The notes under the pieces: generated by a model | What the model saw: the letters and a program-made list of their open reading frames with translations, nothing else | What the model was told of the DNA's origin: nothing | Database searches by the model: none | Shown here: positions 1 through 11,809 of the stretch, in pieces | Numbering within the stretch: position 1 is the first letter of the stretch | Layout: each line of letters begins with the position of its first letter | Translations under genes and position numbers: made by a program | Assembly (NCBI GenBank): GCA_905116865.2 | Contig: CAJHNH020004902.1 | Coordinates: 247,501 to 311,500 of the forward strand | Length of the DNA: 64,000 nucleotides | Source: Candidula unifasciata | Taxonomy: Eukaryota > Mollusca > Gastropoda > Stylommatophora > Geomitridae | Direction: 5' to 3'

Positions 1-734
1 TTGAACCACCTACCCTCATCCCAAGCTACTTTTTGTGAAGAGATCTATCAACACACTAAAGTTCCCTACCGCCACTTCTCCATTCATCTACTCATCTACT
101 TCTTTATCTATTTAGCTATATCTACCTACTAAACCTACTAATTTACATATAAAGTCTATCCACCTCCTTTATCTATCCATTCATTTGTCTTTCTATTCAG
201 CCACCTATTCGTATACTCTTTTGTCTTTCTGTATTGTTTTAGAGCTCCGCATCTTCATCATTCTTTTTCCTTTCTTCTTCCTAGCCCTCGTGCGCTACCA
301 TGTGGTTCAGCCCGCCCTGCATTCTACGGTCATCCCTTTCGTAAACTACCATCACATCCAACCATAGCTATGAAGCCAACAGCTGTTCTTACACAGTTCA
401 TTTCACACAAACTGCGTTTCCACATTAAGCAGTTGTGGCACTTCACATAAAAAAGCCACCGCTCTACATAACACGGGCCACATAATGTGTCGAAGCACTT
501 TAACCCAGCTCCGTGTCTCCGATGCTTCACCAACGTGGTCTCTCGGATAACAACTCTAGTGTCGGGGATGTACCCACTTTAACAGCTTTCGCAGACTATG
601 AGCCCGAGTGTTCAGTTTGATAGTACCAGGCTCTGCTAGCGGACGCCAAGATGGTGCACAGCCCAAGTGCTGAGTCTACAATGCTAATAAAGGCTGACTC
701 ATCCTGTTTCAGGAGCGTCAACACAAAGAAAACA
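1..734. other. no gene recognised
   Basis: AT-rich, pyrimidine-biased sequence with CTAT/CTAC-like words at the left edge. The short open frames here look like chance frames. I recognise no coding, RNA or mobile-element signal until the dispersed repeat that begins near 735. Confidence 0.4.
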
Positions 735-960
735 CTCGGGAAGGTGCGATCGGTATTATGGATATCGCAACCCTTCGGCCTTGATTCCATTGTAAATACC
801 GTCAATCTGGGAAAAATGTGGCTTTTCTGCCTACCCCCGGGAGTGAACCCGGACCACAAGGAGTTCGTGTTGTAATCTTATTGTCCAATTAAGGGTACAA
901 CAGTTCGTCACCCGGTTACCGCGCAATCCGGTTTAGCCAACTACGCTAGAGAGCCGGGCA
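735..960 (+). repeat. dispersed repeat family A, copy 1
   Basis: About 220 bp that recurs at 6865-7045 and 7725-7945. Shared landmarks are 'ggatatcgcaacccttcg', 'ctgcctacccccgggagtga' and 'acccggaccacaaggagttc', then a closing 'gctagagagccggg'. No protein frame is conserved between copies, so this is non-coding repeated DNA. It ends exactly where the GACA/GATA array starts. Confidence 0.8.
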
Positions 961-961
961 T

Positions 962-1690
<729 letters not shown>

Positions 1691-1990
1691 GGGCCGCGTT
1701 AGCGCAGTCGATAAGAGGCTCGCTTTCAGATCCAGCTGCGACTCGCTGCAGCCCACGGTCGGTAATTGAAACCGGGCGGCTACCGGGGTTCATCCAGCCT
1801 CTAGGAAATGGGTACCAGAGTTGACACTCTGGGGTAAATAGAGGAACGTCGCTGTAGCTACAGAGTTACGTGCGGACGGCGACACAGGCGGACAACTCTT
1901 ATCAGCTGCCTGTACTGGTGGCAGAGCACTTATGGTTTATAGCCGTGTGCAATTACGCTGGCTCACATCTCCCGACTTGACCTTTTACCT
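1691..1990 (+). repeat. possible tRNA-related SINE or tRNA relic
   Basis: 'gcgttagcgcagtcgataag' resembles a tRNA D-arm / pol III A box. A 'ggttcatccagcc' stretch downstream vaguely resembles a B box. The spacing is too wide for a working tRNA and no cloverleaf could be drawn. I treat it as an old SINE head or tRNA-derived relic. Confidence 0.35.
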
Positions 1991-2029
1991 TTACAGTCGT
2001 GCGTGCGTTCTGGCCCTGACGAAGCCGGA

Positions 2030-2235
2030 CATCTGTTCAAATGACCTCGGCTCGTAGATGACCCAGCCCTAATTAGGTGTCTGGTCAAGTGATAGAAAGT
2101 AAGACTGGCCAAAGAAACAGAGTATGTTGGAGAGCCATCTTCACACATAAAGAGCCGATTGGTCTATACAATACAGGTCTAGCCCTATATGCCCAATACA
2201 CTGAAGGCATGGAAAGAGGTTCTTTACTGTACTGT
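2030..2235 (+). repeat. SINE-1 3' part (diverged)
   Basis: It carries the SINE-1 body words 'gattggtctata', 'ggtctagccctatatgccca' and a terminal 'ttctttactgtact', as in the better copies at 9797, 22324 and 60475. The middle is rearranged. Confidence 0.6.
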
Positions 2236-2239
2236 CCAA

Positions 2240-2520
2240 ATACTTCAAGAGAATTACTGATAGAAATAAGAAAGAGACCGTTGAAATATTGTGGCCACAT
2301 TACAATACATATACATCTTTTGAATATCATACTGGAGAGAAAGGTCGACGACAAGACAACAAGAGGTGGGCAATGATACAAGTAGGAAAATAACATCAAG
2401 AGATGGACAGACAGTAGTCAGAGAAAGTGTACAGTATAACCAGGACAAGAGACAGATCATGTTGGAGATCTATTGCAGCCAACTTTCTTGCAAGTCACAG
2501 GAACGTGAGCAGACAAACTG
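2240..2520 (+). pseudogene. LINE reverse transcriptase C-terminal fragment
   Basis: Translation around 2258-2375 gives IEIRKRPLKYCGHI followed by LERKVDDKTTRGGQ. This is the 'RKRxLxxxGH ... GKxxGxRxRGR' signature found just after the RT domain of many animal non-LTR elements. It is frame-broken and has no RT core. Confidence 0.6.
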
Positions 2521-2649
2521 AAAACACTTACAGCCCGATGTTCCTAAGAGAGTGCAAAGAATGTTAAGGAATCATTGACACCTCTCCCCACCCCCCACCC
2601 CCCTTCGGGCAGCGCGATCAAGGCAACTCTCGGGGAGACAGATGAACAG

Positions 2650-3180
2650 TCAACTTTCTTCTTCTTTTGTCAACAATGTGCCGCTTGTTCTCGCTGGTTG
2701 ACACATCCAGAGCCAGGGTACGTTCGGTTGCTCGGTATACTGTGACGATGTGGGGTCTCAGGGTATTAGGGTTTCCTTAGGTCCATCTTATTCTTGGCCA
2801 ATGGTCATCTTCCTCTTGGTGTTTCTATTTCCTTGTTGCATGCTCTCGTTGCAGGCATCATTCGATTCAGTCTTATTAAATGGCCGAACCATTTCAGTCT
2901 TTCTTTTCCCATGAATTAGGCCTTGTCCCAATATTTCTTATAATGTCTTTGTTTCTTACTGGATCTCTTCTAGTTCCGTTCACATCCATTGTCAAACATC
3001 TTTCACAGGTGGTCAGTTTTCTTTCGTATTCTTCACTCAGTTAGTCTGACACTGATAGGACAAGGCTGGTATGCAGATTGCGTTTACAATATTAAACCTT
3101 CAGACATTTGTTTTTGTAAGCATTTAACTTTTATTCTATGCCTTTAGTAGTTCTCTAACCTTCATTGGCACATGTTAAAA
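2650..3180 (-). pseudogene. LINE reverse transcriptase 3' fragment
   Basis: On the minus strand the pieces LTTCERCLTMDVNGTRRD, RNKDIIRNIG and RLKWFGHLIRLNRM appear in the order expected for the C-terminal end of a non-LTR RT ORF (cysteine helix, 'RD..RN..I', 'KWFGHLIRM'). Stops and frameshifts separate them. It is a decayed copy. Confidence 0.65.
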
Positions 3181-3194
3181 CTGTAATAACATTA

Positions 3195-3445
3195 GAACTT
3201 CTTCTTCTTCTTCTTCTTTTTCTTCTTCTTCTTCTTCTTCTGCCTTTCTATTCCCCAATGGAGCATAGGCCCTCAACCAACTCACGCCAAGACGTTCTAT
3301 CCTTCGCCATTGCATGGAGCTCTCCCCATGTCCTCCCCATCTTTCTAACTTCATTCTCCAGCTTTCTCCATGTGTTTTTTGGCCTTCCCTTATTCCTATG
3401 CCCCTGTGGGTTCCAATGCAACGTTAGAACTGAAAATATGTAAAT
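3195..3445 (-). pseudogene. LINE C-terminal fragment with GAA tail
   Basis: Minus-strand translation includes NKGRPKNTWRKLENEVRKMG and DRTSWRELVEGLCS. This matches the common non-LTR ending 'GRPxxTWRR..E.E...G..W.E....A.DR..WR.LV.GLC'. The ORF end runs straight into a GAA/TTC tract at about 3197-3240, which looks like the tail of the element. Confidence 0.7.
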
Positions 3446-3544
3446 TGTTTTTAAAACTATTTAATTTAGAGTTACACTTTTTGTTCAAGCTATTAAAAGC
3501 TCTAATGCCTTACCAATGAGTGTCTTAATTCCAGTAATAATAAT

Positions 3545-3835
3545 ACTTTCCCCGTGTGGGTTTCCGAGGCCTTATTGTAAGGAAAATAACAGACCTACTG
3601 CCGCCCCAATAACCATGTCGTAATAGTCGACTAATTAGGGTCTTCCTTTGAAGTCGGAGCACATCTGCCAGAGAGGCAAGGATCCAACAAATTATATACA
3701 AGTAGGTCATATTTGTTAAACACAGGTGCACGCAACACTCAGGTTCTGGAACAAGACTAAAGTCCAGAGGTGGACAAACAACCAGAACTTTCTGCCGGAG
3801 TTTACAGCCAGTGAAGAAGAAGGAGAAAAATTACT
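3545..3835 (+). repeat. GAA-tailed dispersed repeat, copy 1
   Basis: About 290 bp, with landmarks 'agtcgactaattagggtctt', 'cggagcacatctgccagaga', 'aactttctgccggagtttac' and a final 'agccagtgaagaagaaggag'. The same order recurs near 10755(-), 14880, 17255, 20970, 34890(-), 43225, 51980, 52165(-), 54675 and 63260. No ORF is conserved. It has a GAA-rich 3' end and behaves like a short retroposon. Confidence 0.8.
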
Positions 3836-3887
3836 ATTATTTTGCTAAATCTAACATAGCTTAGGCTTCCTAGAAAATTTGATTTTA

Positions 3888-3934
3888 GGGGGGGGGGGGG
3901 GGGGGGTTAAGTCGGCCCCCCCCCCCTTTTTTTT
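3888..3934. repeat. poly-G / poly-C hairpin tract
   Basis: A run of about 19 G is followed nine bases later by 11 C and then 8 T. The G and C runs are self-complementary. Such tracts are also prone to assembly error. Confidence 0.7.
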
Positions 3935-4079
3935 CCACACACAGAAAAGTGATACAATACCCCTTCCGGGTCACGCAATTTACCGGTCGATGAACCCCAT
4001 GTTGTACTATTAAACGAACAGGACAGCCAAATAAGGCAATCGGCGGGCGGGATCGGTAGAGCGGATACTGTTTGGGTGA

Positions 4080-4190
4080 CGGGAGAGAGGCTGTGTGTGA
4101 GTGCGGCGTTGTGTGAGAGCTCTGTGCTGTGTGAGTGAAACGTTGTGTGAGAGCATTGTGCTGTGTGAGTACGTGGCGTTGAGTGGAACG
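4080..4190. repeat. short imperfect tandem repeat (GTGTGAGAG-type)
   Basis: Imperfect copies of a unit of roughly 35-40 bp built on 'gttgtgtgagagc' and 'ctgtgctgtgtgagt'. No coding interpretation. Confidence 0.5.
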
Positions 4191-4484
4191 ATGTGCAGGC
4201 ATTAGCAGGAGAATGGAAGGCCCTTTAAATTGATTTAAAAAAAAAAACGGGGGTGGATGCGCCCTAGGCTCTCGAACAAAGGATTGTGGAGACAAAGGCA
4301 GCAAAGATGGCCAGACATAGTTACAAGAGGGCTCTTACAATTATTATATTAGGGAACTATTTGGGAAAAGGGGAGGGCTGATTAAAATGCTGATTTCTTT
4401 AGGTCATTTCCCCCATGTTGATTCCCGGGTCTCATTTCCGGGAGGAGAAAGGGAAGAGGGGGGGGGGGTAAAAAAGTCACTAAT

Positions 4485-4560
4485 TATGTGAATCTGACGT
4501 GTTTGGCCGAAAGGCGGACATATCACAGCCTAGCTGTAAACTGCAACATAACACAGCCAT
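4485..4560 (+). repeat. short dispersed repeat family G
   Basis: Core 'atatcacagcctagctgtaa' followed by an 'actgcaacat' type stretch. Related cores occur near 23500, 49590, 53165 and (reverse) 56160. It is only about 60 bp and its origin is unknown. Confidence 0.5.
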
Positions 4561-4730
4561 TCTTTTAGGGGCGAGCGCAAAAGAAGAAGCAAAAGAAGAA
4601 GAAGAAGCAAAAGAAGAAGAAGAATATTCCAAGCGCATCAGCTCGACTCGTGAATCAGAAATTTTTTCAGAAAAAGGGTGGAGAAAAACAGAAAAGAAGA
4701 ATTTTAATTTCTGTGTGGCCAGGCGGGGGT

Positions 4731-4756
4731 AGGTGGGGGGGGGGGGGGGGGGGGAC
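4731..4756. repeat. poly-G tract
   Basis: Long G run interrupted once or twice; one of many G or C runs of 9 or more in the window. Confidence 0.8.
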
Positions 4757-5330
4757 ATGAATAATGTTCAACGAAAGATGAGGAGAATGATGAATAAAAG
4801 TCAGCATTCACACAGTGCAAACTCCTCAGAGCAGATGTTCCAATTTCTAACTGAGCGAGATACACAGTAATATATACAGACAAATAAATGATTTTAAATT
4901 GTATAGCTGAACAGCCGCTCCCAACACATACAGATAACTATTAGTTGCCAGAGCAACATTCGACTTTCTACTGGTATAACTTGACACACGGATTCTCAAC
5001 TTCTGGGGCTTTAGGGACTACTATTTCAGCTTGCGCTCAACACTTTAAAATAAAAAAATAAAAAACCTAATCCCACAGTACTGAAGGCGACACCTAGCAT
5101 TTTGTTTTTAAAAGTGAAAGTGGTCTAAGCTCCCACCGAAAGACAAATCACCCTTCTCCCCTGACCCCCTCCAGACAATTGCGTTTACAACAGTGCTTCC
5201 TCTTCTACGTTATATGCAGCTTCTTATCTCGGACACTGCGCTTGTGAACAACATCCAAACGCTGTGTCGCATGAACTGTTAAGCGTAGTTCCTTATAAGC
5301 ATGGAATGGCAACTGACATTATGCTTCTTA
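4757..5330. other. no gene recognised
   Basis: Intergenic sequence without recognisable repeats or coding frames on either strand. Confidence 0.35.
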
Positions 5331-5339
5331 TTATTATGG

Positions 5340-6000
5340 TAGTCGTGTGGCGTTGTTAATCATGTCTGTACACAAGCGTCTGTCTCGTGTACTGTGAGTC
5401 AGTTCTGACACAGAAGATCTTCCATGGCATGATGTGTCCAGCATCTTCTCTCTGTGTCTCCCTCTAACTTTTCCACTGTCATGATGTACTCCAGTTGTCT
5501 CGTCCTCCCCACAAGACCAAAGAATGCAGACTGTCCTTTTCTGAGTGGACAATCAGTTCTCTTCGTGAGTTAGTTACTTTCAAGACATCTTCTTGATTCA
5601 TTTTATCTGGTCAGGGAATTCTCATCATTTATCTGTAAAAACCCATCGCCGCTTTCTAAATGAGTTTTTGTTACGTTAATAATCTCACTGTCCATGATTC
5701 ACTATTGTATATCATGAAATGATTTACATAGCTATGGAGAATTACCTTCCTCGTTTTAATTGACAACGAAAGATTGTATAGAATATTCTTGATTTTGTAA
5801 AACGATGCCTTTGCTTGAGCTATTCTGCATTTAACTTCTTTGATACGTCTCGTATCTGATGATATGAGGGTAGCCAAGTACTTAAACACATCAGTTTGCT
5901 TGAGGATTGTCTCATTAACCTTAATGCTGCATTATGGAGGGTCAACTTAGATTTACACTTAATGATTATCAAATGTACCAGTAACAGAAACTTTTGCCGC
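5340..6000 (-). pseudogene. LINE reverse transcriptase fragment
   Basis: The minus strand reads FKYLATLISSDTRRIKEVKC, then RIAQAKASFYKIK, LSIKTRKVILHSYV and YNSESWT. Further on are QSAFFGLVGR and a degraded GRHREK motif. This is the conserved block after the RT catalytic core of non-LTR elements (FKYLGs.I.sdg ... RIa.Ak.aF..mk ... YGcEtWt). Stops break it. Confidence 0.8.
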
Positions 6001-6480
6001 ATGTCCACAGGTCCCCTACGCAGAAGCCGCTACTTTAGTAAAGACCAGGAAAAACAAAGCCATGCTAAAGACAAAGACGATTGACCAAAACCCAACTGCG
6101 AGCGTCGTTTCCCTTTTTCTCCTTTCTGAACTTCCCAACTACATATAGGCTGTGTGATTCAAATAATTTCTTTAACAAAACATCCCGACATAGAAGGTGA
6201 AACGCCGAACGAATGCTGATAAACAAACGACAGGTGTGTTTATTCTAATTTAAATGCCCAGAAACGAAAGCAAAGAGGAAAGGAAACAAAAACAACGCTT
6301 ACCGAGTTGTGCCTTGCGTCCGCTGGTGACTGCGACTGGCGTCTGGCTAGAGAAAGAAAGCCAACAAGGAATGCGAAATCGGCCTCACTTACCAGTTGGA
6401 AGGCTGTTCAGCCAGTAGTGGGAACTCGGTCTGCCAGTGCCGCACCAGATCGCCCGCCGCTTTATTGTCGAGGTCTGGGT
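6001..6480. other. no gene recognised
   Basis: Purine-rich words and A-rich stretches. No family could be assigned. Confidence 0.3.
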
Positions 6481-6487
6481 GAATCAA

Positions 6488-6606
6488 CGCTTTCCCCCAA
6501 TCCCTCATCACATTCCCCGTCTATCTCCCCCTCCCCTCCCCAATCCCTCATCACATTCCCCGTCTACCCCCCCCCCCAATCCCTCATCACATTCCCAGTC
6601 TATTCC
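6488..6606. repeat. C-rich tandem repeat, three copies
   Basis: Three imperfect copies of a 40-50 bp unit containing 'caatccctcatcacattccc'; the copies are separated by C runs of different length. Pro/Ser-rich frames across it are a by-product. Confidence 0.8.
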
Positions 6607-6864
6607 TAAACCTTCCCCCTCCTTTCTCCAATGCGAGGAATCTAATTATTTTGCTAGGGTTCCCCCATGTCGAACTGCTGGCCAGGTTTTGCCATGGTCC
6701 CTGTGATAAACTAAATGAGTGTTCTGTCTCTGTCATCGTTTACGAGTTTTGCTTTAATGAATATAAAATACTAGAACTCACGCGTAACATAATCGCAGAC
6801 GGAGGAGGAAGGGAGGGGGGGGGAGAATATATATATATTTAATATCCAGAAACCATGAGTTGTT

Positions 6865-7045
6865 AACCCTTTGGGTCGGTACTATAGATATCGCAACCCT
6901 TCGACCCTGATTCCATGATAGATACCTTAAATCTAGAAATGTAGCTTTTCTGCCTACCACCTGGCGTGAACCCGGACCACAAGAAGTTCGTCACCCGGTC
7001 GCCGCGAAGTCATATTTAACCAATTACGCTAGAGAGCGGGATTTC
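6865..7045 (+). repeat. dispersed repeat family A, copy 2
   Basis: Diverged copy of the element at 735-960: 'agatatcgcaacccttcgac', 'gtgaacccggaccacaagaa' and 'ccaattacgctagagagcgg' are all in the same order. Confidence 0.8.
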
Positions 7046-7149
7046 AACAATAGATAAACACACACGCAAGACATTTTCTGCAAACCTGCCTGCTATATCA
7101 CAATGATTTTTTGCATGCAGCCTTACAATCAATATCCCTGACATTAACT

Positions 7150-7171
7150 GGGGGGGAGGGGGGGGGGGGTT
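7150..7171. repeat. poly-G tract
   Basis: G-rich run (ggggggaggggggggggg type) followed by T5. Confidence 0.8.
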
Positions 7172-7194
7172 TTTCCACTAAAGAAGAATAAAAT

Positions 7195-7345
7195 ATGTAG
7201 TTTTGTTTGTTCTTTACCATATTTATTTTTATAATGAAACCATCTTGGTAGACTTTTCTAAGGTTTACTTTCATTAGTTTCAAGAAGTTACGCACAATAT
7301 GACTGGCTTCACACCGGGTCAAAGGAAGCCTGCGCAATTTTTTCA
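7195..7345 (-). repeat. dispersed repeat family F, copy 1
   Basis: The reverse complement contains 'aatgaaagtaaaccttagaa' and 'gtctaccaagatggtttcat'. The plus-strand segment at 21650-21780 carries 'aatgaaagtaaatctttcaa' and 'gtttaccaagacggtttcgt' in the same order. Two copies are seen and the element type is unknown. Confidence 0.6.
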
Positions 7346-7724
7346 GTTTCTCATACAAAGTCGCACTCTTAGTGACCTCGCGCTAAAAAAAAAAGACGTC
7401 GGTCAAGTAGTTTTAGTTAAAGGCGCATTCACAAATAAGTGTTGAGTTATTGTGTCATATAGCTAGCTTATAAAAGCTGACGTAGACATCGATTTAAAAT
7501 GAATTTTAGAAGCAAATTTATAACTATGCTGGAGGTTTTTGTTTACTGAACCAGAAATTTCTCAGGGGTCATTTGTGGGTCATTTATATTGTGATATTTA
7601 CCACCCAGAGAAACGAACACGACTGGCGCCTGGTCTGGATAGAGCATCATTTAACCGTTGGATTTTTATTTATTTATTTTTTTTTTAATTTTTTTTTTAT
7701 TTTTATTTTTTATTTTTTTACGTA
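7346..7724. other. no gene recognised; T-rich
   Basis: Ends in a T/TTTA-rich stretch (7665-7720) just before repeat A copy 3. No gene signal was found. Confidence 0.35.
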
Positions 7725-7945
7725 TCCAGAAACCATGAGTTGTAAACCCTTTGGCTCGGTACTATGGATATCGCAACCCTTCGGCATTGATTCCATTATA
7801 GGTACCGTTAATCTGGGAGAAATGTGGCTTTTCTGCCTACCCCCGGGAGTGAACCCGGACCACAAGGAGTTCGTCACCCGGCCGCCGCGAAAGTCAGGTT
7901 TAACCAACTTCGCTAGAGAGCCGGGCCATAATCGTTGGATAAGAC
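7725..7945 (+). repeat. dispersed repeat family A, copy 3
   Basis: The most complete copy of family A, with the Pro/Gly-like frame 'ctacccccgggagtgaaccc' and the ending 'gctagagagccggg'. An ORF of 163 codons runs through it but is not conserved in the other copies. Confidence 0.85.
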
Positions 7946-8226
7946 AGGATACAGCGTACACTCATGTCAAGCAAGGAAGGAAAAGGAAATGTGACGACTT
8001 TGATGTTGATGTCATTAGACCGAAGATCTTAAAAACGTTCATAGCAGGGACGGCGCCTGATTGAGTTATTTGTTGTAATGAGAACTGGATTGTATTGAAA
8101 TTAACGAAGCAATGGACATATGTGCCCGTTGACCCCATAGCACACCATGTATACCTATGGAAGCTCTGTCTTCCTCAGCCAATGATTAAATTTAGGTGAA
8201 GATGATGATTCTGTCTTCTTCTTGTT

Positions 8227-8697
8227 TCGTCTCAATGATACCAGGTTGTCGCCCAGTGTCGTGGTTTTGTCGTCTCAATGATACCAGGTTGTCGCCCAGT
8301 GTCGTGGTTTTGTCGTCTTACTGATACCAGGTTGTCGCACAGTGTCGTGGTTTTGTCGTCTCAATGATACCAGGTTGTCGCCCAGTGTCGTGGTTTTGTC
8401 GTCTCAATGATACCAGGTTGTCGCCCAGTGTCGTGGTTTTGTCGTCTCAATGATACCAGGTTGTCGCCCAGTGTCGTGGTTTTGTCGTCTCAATGATACC
8501 AGGTTGTCGCCCAGTGTCGTGGTTTTGTCGTCTCAATGATACCAGGTTGTCGCCCAGTGTCGTGGTTTTGTCGTCTCGATGATACCAGGTTGTCGCCCAG
8601 TGTCGTGGTTTTGTCGTCTCAATGATACCAGGTTGTCGCCCAGTGTCGTGGTTTTGTCGTCTCAATGATACCAGGTTGTCGCCCAGTGTCGTGGTTT
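8227..8697. repeat. 43-bp minisatellite, about 11 copies
   Basis: Eleven nearly identical units beginning 'gtcgtctcaatgataccagg'; the unit length counts to 43 bp. Because 43 is not a multiple of three, each strand reads in shifting frames. The array lies immediately at the C-terminal-coding end of the LINE fragment that follows. A single unexpanded relative of the unit sits at 41036-41080 beside the other copy of that LINE. Confidence 0.97.
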
Positions 8698-8777
8698 TCT
8701 GTATTTGTCCTCCGCTTTTCGAGTGGCTTGGGTTATGGATTTGGTCATCTTTTTGCAAGTTTCAGCTACACTATTTT

Positions 8778-8871
<94 letters not shown>

Positions 8872-9130
8872 CTTCCCCTCGCCTTCCGCCCAGATATTCT
8901 GCCGTTAAAAAGCTCATTCGCAGTTTGGTCTACTTGCATTCTCATTAGATGACTGAGCCTATCCATCAATATAATTCAGACACTGTTTTATTCCAACTTT
9001 CTCTCTAATGCTGATATTCGTAACCCTGTCCCATCTTGTGTCGTTGGTGACCTTGTGGAGACAGCCCTGTTCACATAAATGTAGTTCTGTTCTAGTGCCC
9101 TATTCATTGTCCATGTTTGACACCTATAAC
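8698..9130 (-). pseudogene. LINE RT C-terminal fragment containing a (CT)n array
   Basis: The minus strand reads DRLSHLMRMQVDQTANELFN and GRISGRKARGRPRE, the 'GHvmRM ... Gri.GrrprGRPr.RW' ending of a non-LTR RT ORF. A (CT)n array of about 88 bp (8781-8869) interrupts it. It is colinear with 41080-41430, which lacks the long CT array. Confidence 0.75.
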
Positions 9131-9796
9131 ATAAGGTAGGGATGAAGATGCTATAAATCATTTGTTATTTTGCTGGGAGACGTTTGGATGTCTAAGCAAC
9201 AAGACTAGCTGTTAGCTGTTTGTATAACACACTGATTTCACACAAGTCGGTCTCTTCCTCCCATACATGCCTCCTTGCCGGATTCACTCCAAATCCCTCG
9301 TTCACACATTCTTACATGTTGTTTCATCTCACCTCGTGTCTTTTATCAGCAGTCGTTCATCAATGGTCTTCAGCATGTCTCCTTAGTCCACTAGGAGTTT
9401 TCATGTAGCAGTGTATGGAATAAAGAAACCGCTGGCCTCTCTTTTTAGCTTTAATTTTAGAGTTTCTCTTGGGCTTTCTCACTTCTTCAGTCAATTTGTT
9501 TCCCACTTCAATACCCGGTGATACTCTGTCAGAGCTACGTGTATTTTTCGTTGGCACAGGAACGGAGCAACTATGGGGTGACCCGATTGCTATGAAGCTG
9601 AAACTAAGATTACCAGATTACCAGATTAAGAGATTACTCTGTCAGATTCTTCCCCCAAGATGTGTTTAGTATATCGACATTTTCTCTGTCTTATAACTGT
9701 TGCTACCACTGGTTGTCTGGACGTGTCTCTTATTTGTTCGCCTTCCTGAAATAATATTTAGTATTTGTAAATATTCGCAGGCACTTATTCTGCAAC
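9131..9796. other. no gene recognised
   Basis: No strong coding signal. Words such as 'gtctcttcctcccatacatg' do not match any family noted elsewhere in the window. Confidence 0.35.
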
Positions 9797-10058
9797 GGGA
9801 GTCGCCGTGGCAGAGCGGCTAGACGCTCGCGTGCGGATAGGAATGTCATGGGTTCCCTCCCTGGCGGAGCCGGACTTTTTTAAATTTTTTTTAAATGACC
9901 TTGCCTTCCAGGTTGACCCAGCCTTGAGTGGATACGGGGAAGTAAAGGCGACCGGCGTGATGCTAACCATATCACCTATTTTGTGCCGTTTGGTCTATAA
10001 AACTATAGTTCTAGCCCTATATGCCCTATACGCGTAAAAAGGAGTCCTTTACTTTACT
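9797..10058 (+). repeat. SINE-1 (tRNA-derived), full length
   Basis: The tRNA-like head 'gtcgccgtggcagagcggct' (A box) and a B-box-like 'gggttccctccctggcgg' are followed by the family body: 'ccaggttgacccagccttga', 'gtctataaaactatagttct', and a 'cctttactttactt' end. This is a pol III retroposon. Other copies lie near 22324, 31369, 40235 and 60475, with partial or reverse copies elsewhere. Confidence 0.85.
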
Positions 10059-10754
10059 TGTTCACCAATTCATGACACCTTTATTCCATGTCTTTAGTGA
10101 TACAGGACTTTTGCTGGCCCATGTAAACACTGAAATGAAAGTAGATTAAAATACATGTAACATGCTATGAGTAAAATAAGGTTTCAGTTTAATTAACTTA
10201 AGAACTAAAATTACGTTATCATACAGACGGAACCATCAAGCAGGAGGTGATTCATGTATTCGTGACATTAAATACAAACACATAATGCACGAGATGTCAA
10301 CAACACGACAAAAAAGAATACGAAAACCCGGATGTTCAATTCAAGATCTGAATATTTTGTTTTTCATCCGAGAAGAACAGTTTGAAGCCACTGAAGCTAA
10401 GACAGGAGGGAAGTACTTAAACAAGAACTGTCATGTGGGATTTACTTTTCTCAGCGTTCTTTCTTTTCTTCTTTGGTTCTGCTGATTCTGTCGTAAATGG
10501 TCGCAGAGTGGAGTTAGATGAAGTTTCCTTTTTCTTGTTAGTCGCATGACTTGTAATTCTATCATACTGTGTTTTTGTAGTGTTTCTTTGACTCCTTTCA
10601 CTCAACTCTTTCTTGGTCGGTTTCTTGCTTTTCTCGTGTAGTACCCTCAGCTGCAGGCTGATTCTGTTTCTTTCTCACCAGATGGCTAGACCATTTCATT
10701 CTTTTATTTTCTGTCAAATCATACACCGGTAGTGTGTTTACCATTGTTCTTTTT

Positions 10755-10985
10755 TCTTCGCTGGTGACTCTGTCTACTTATCGTTGCCGGGCTGTAAACT
10801 CCAGTTGAAAGTTCTGGACTTTGGCCTTGTTTCAGGGCTTGAGTGTTGCGTGCACATGCGTTTTACATATCTGGTTTATTTAAATGGAGACTGTTGGTTC
10901 CTCGTTACTCTGGCAGATGCACTCTGAATTATAAGGAAACGACCCTAATTGGTCGCCTTAGATGATATGCTTGTTTGGGGAAATA
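10755..10985 (-). repeat. GAA-tailed dispersed repeat, reverse copy
   Basis: The reverse complement carries 'ccaattagggtcgtttcctt', 'aactttcaactggagtttac' and an ending with GAAGAA, the same order as at 3545. A G run (10988-11001) follows. Confidence 0.75.
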
Positions 10986-11244
10986 GGGGGGGGGGGGTGG
11001 GGAGTAGTGTGTCTATTTTCTCTTCCCCCTTTTACCCCAGAATAAGGCACTGAAACCCGCATTTGAAGTTGTGTGGGATAAACCCAGAGGCAATAAAGTC
11101 GACTGTCTTGTCTTTAACTTCTATTTTAACTCAGTCAGTACGAAGAAACGCAAGGTGCATTTATCAGAGTTCCCTGACAACATGACTTTTATGCTGAAGG
11201 TACGCAGCGGGCGCAGTACTTGCACCTTGTTTCTTTTCTTCTGT

Positions 11245-11500
11245 TTTCTACTCAAAGTGAAGGCACGAAGAGATTGATGAAACGACCCTTCTGTTCGCTT
11301 CGTATAAAGTACTTTTCTGTGTTTCTGATATTTCTGCGTTCCATAGTCTGCGTGGTCGACCTCTGCCTTTGTTACCACTGTATATGTAGAGCATTGCCAT
11401 CTGCGGTGCCCTCTCTGTTGATAGTCTTGTTACATGGTCGAACCATTTGATCTGTTGCCTTCTGATAAAGTTGAGTACTGGGGCTGTGCCCACTCTCCCG
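11245..11500 (-). pseudogene. LINE RT C-terminal fragment
   Basis: The minus strand reads LNFIRRQQIKWFDHVTRLS and GRGRPRRLWNAEI. This is the 'KWFGHv.R..  GRGRPrr.W' block of a non-LTR reverse transcriptase ORF end. Confidence 0.75.
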
Positions 11501-11674
11501 CTGATGATATCGTTCCTAATTAGGCTTTACACGTTGCATGACACGTCAACTTTTTATTTGTGTCGTGACTTGTGTAGGCTTCATTATTTCAACGCAGCTG
11601 TAGTCGATACTTTGAGGTACCAGAACCTTCATGAAAGAAATTGCTTGACGAGTTCTAGCACTTTTATTCCCTAG

Positions 11675-11705
11675 GGCGGGGGGGGGGGGAGGGGGCGGGG
11701 GGATG
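11675..11705. repeat. poly-G tract
   Basis: G-rich run broken by single A or C bases. Confidence 0.7.
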
Positions 11706-11809
11706 CTTTTCTTTACATAATGTATTTTACCAACCTTGTGTGCTCCTTCCACTTTGTCTCCCATGTTATAGTATTTAAACAATTTTGGACTTAGACTGTT
11801 GTTATTTTA

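Noticed and set aside
1691..1790. Functional tRNA gene
   Set aside because: A-box-like sequence only; no anticodon arm or acceptor stem could be paired. Treated as a tRNA-derived relic.
7573..8064. 163-codon ORF on the plus strand
   Set aside because: It runs through T-rich DNA and repeat A; the frame is not kept in the other two repeat A copies.
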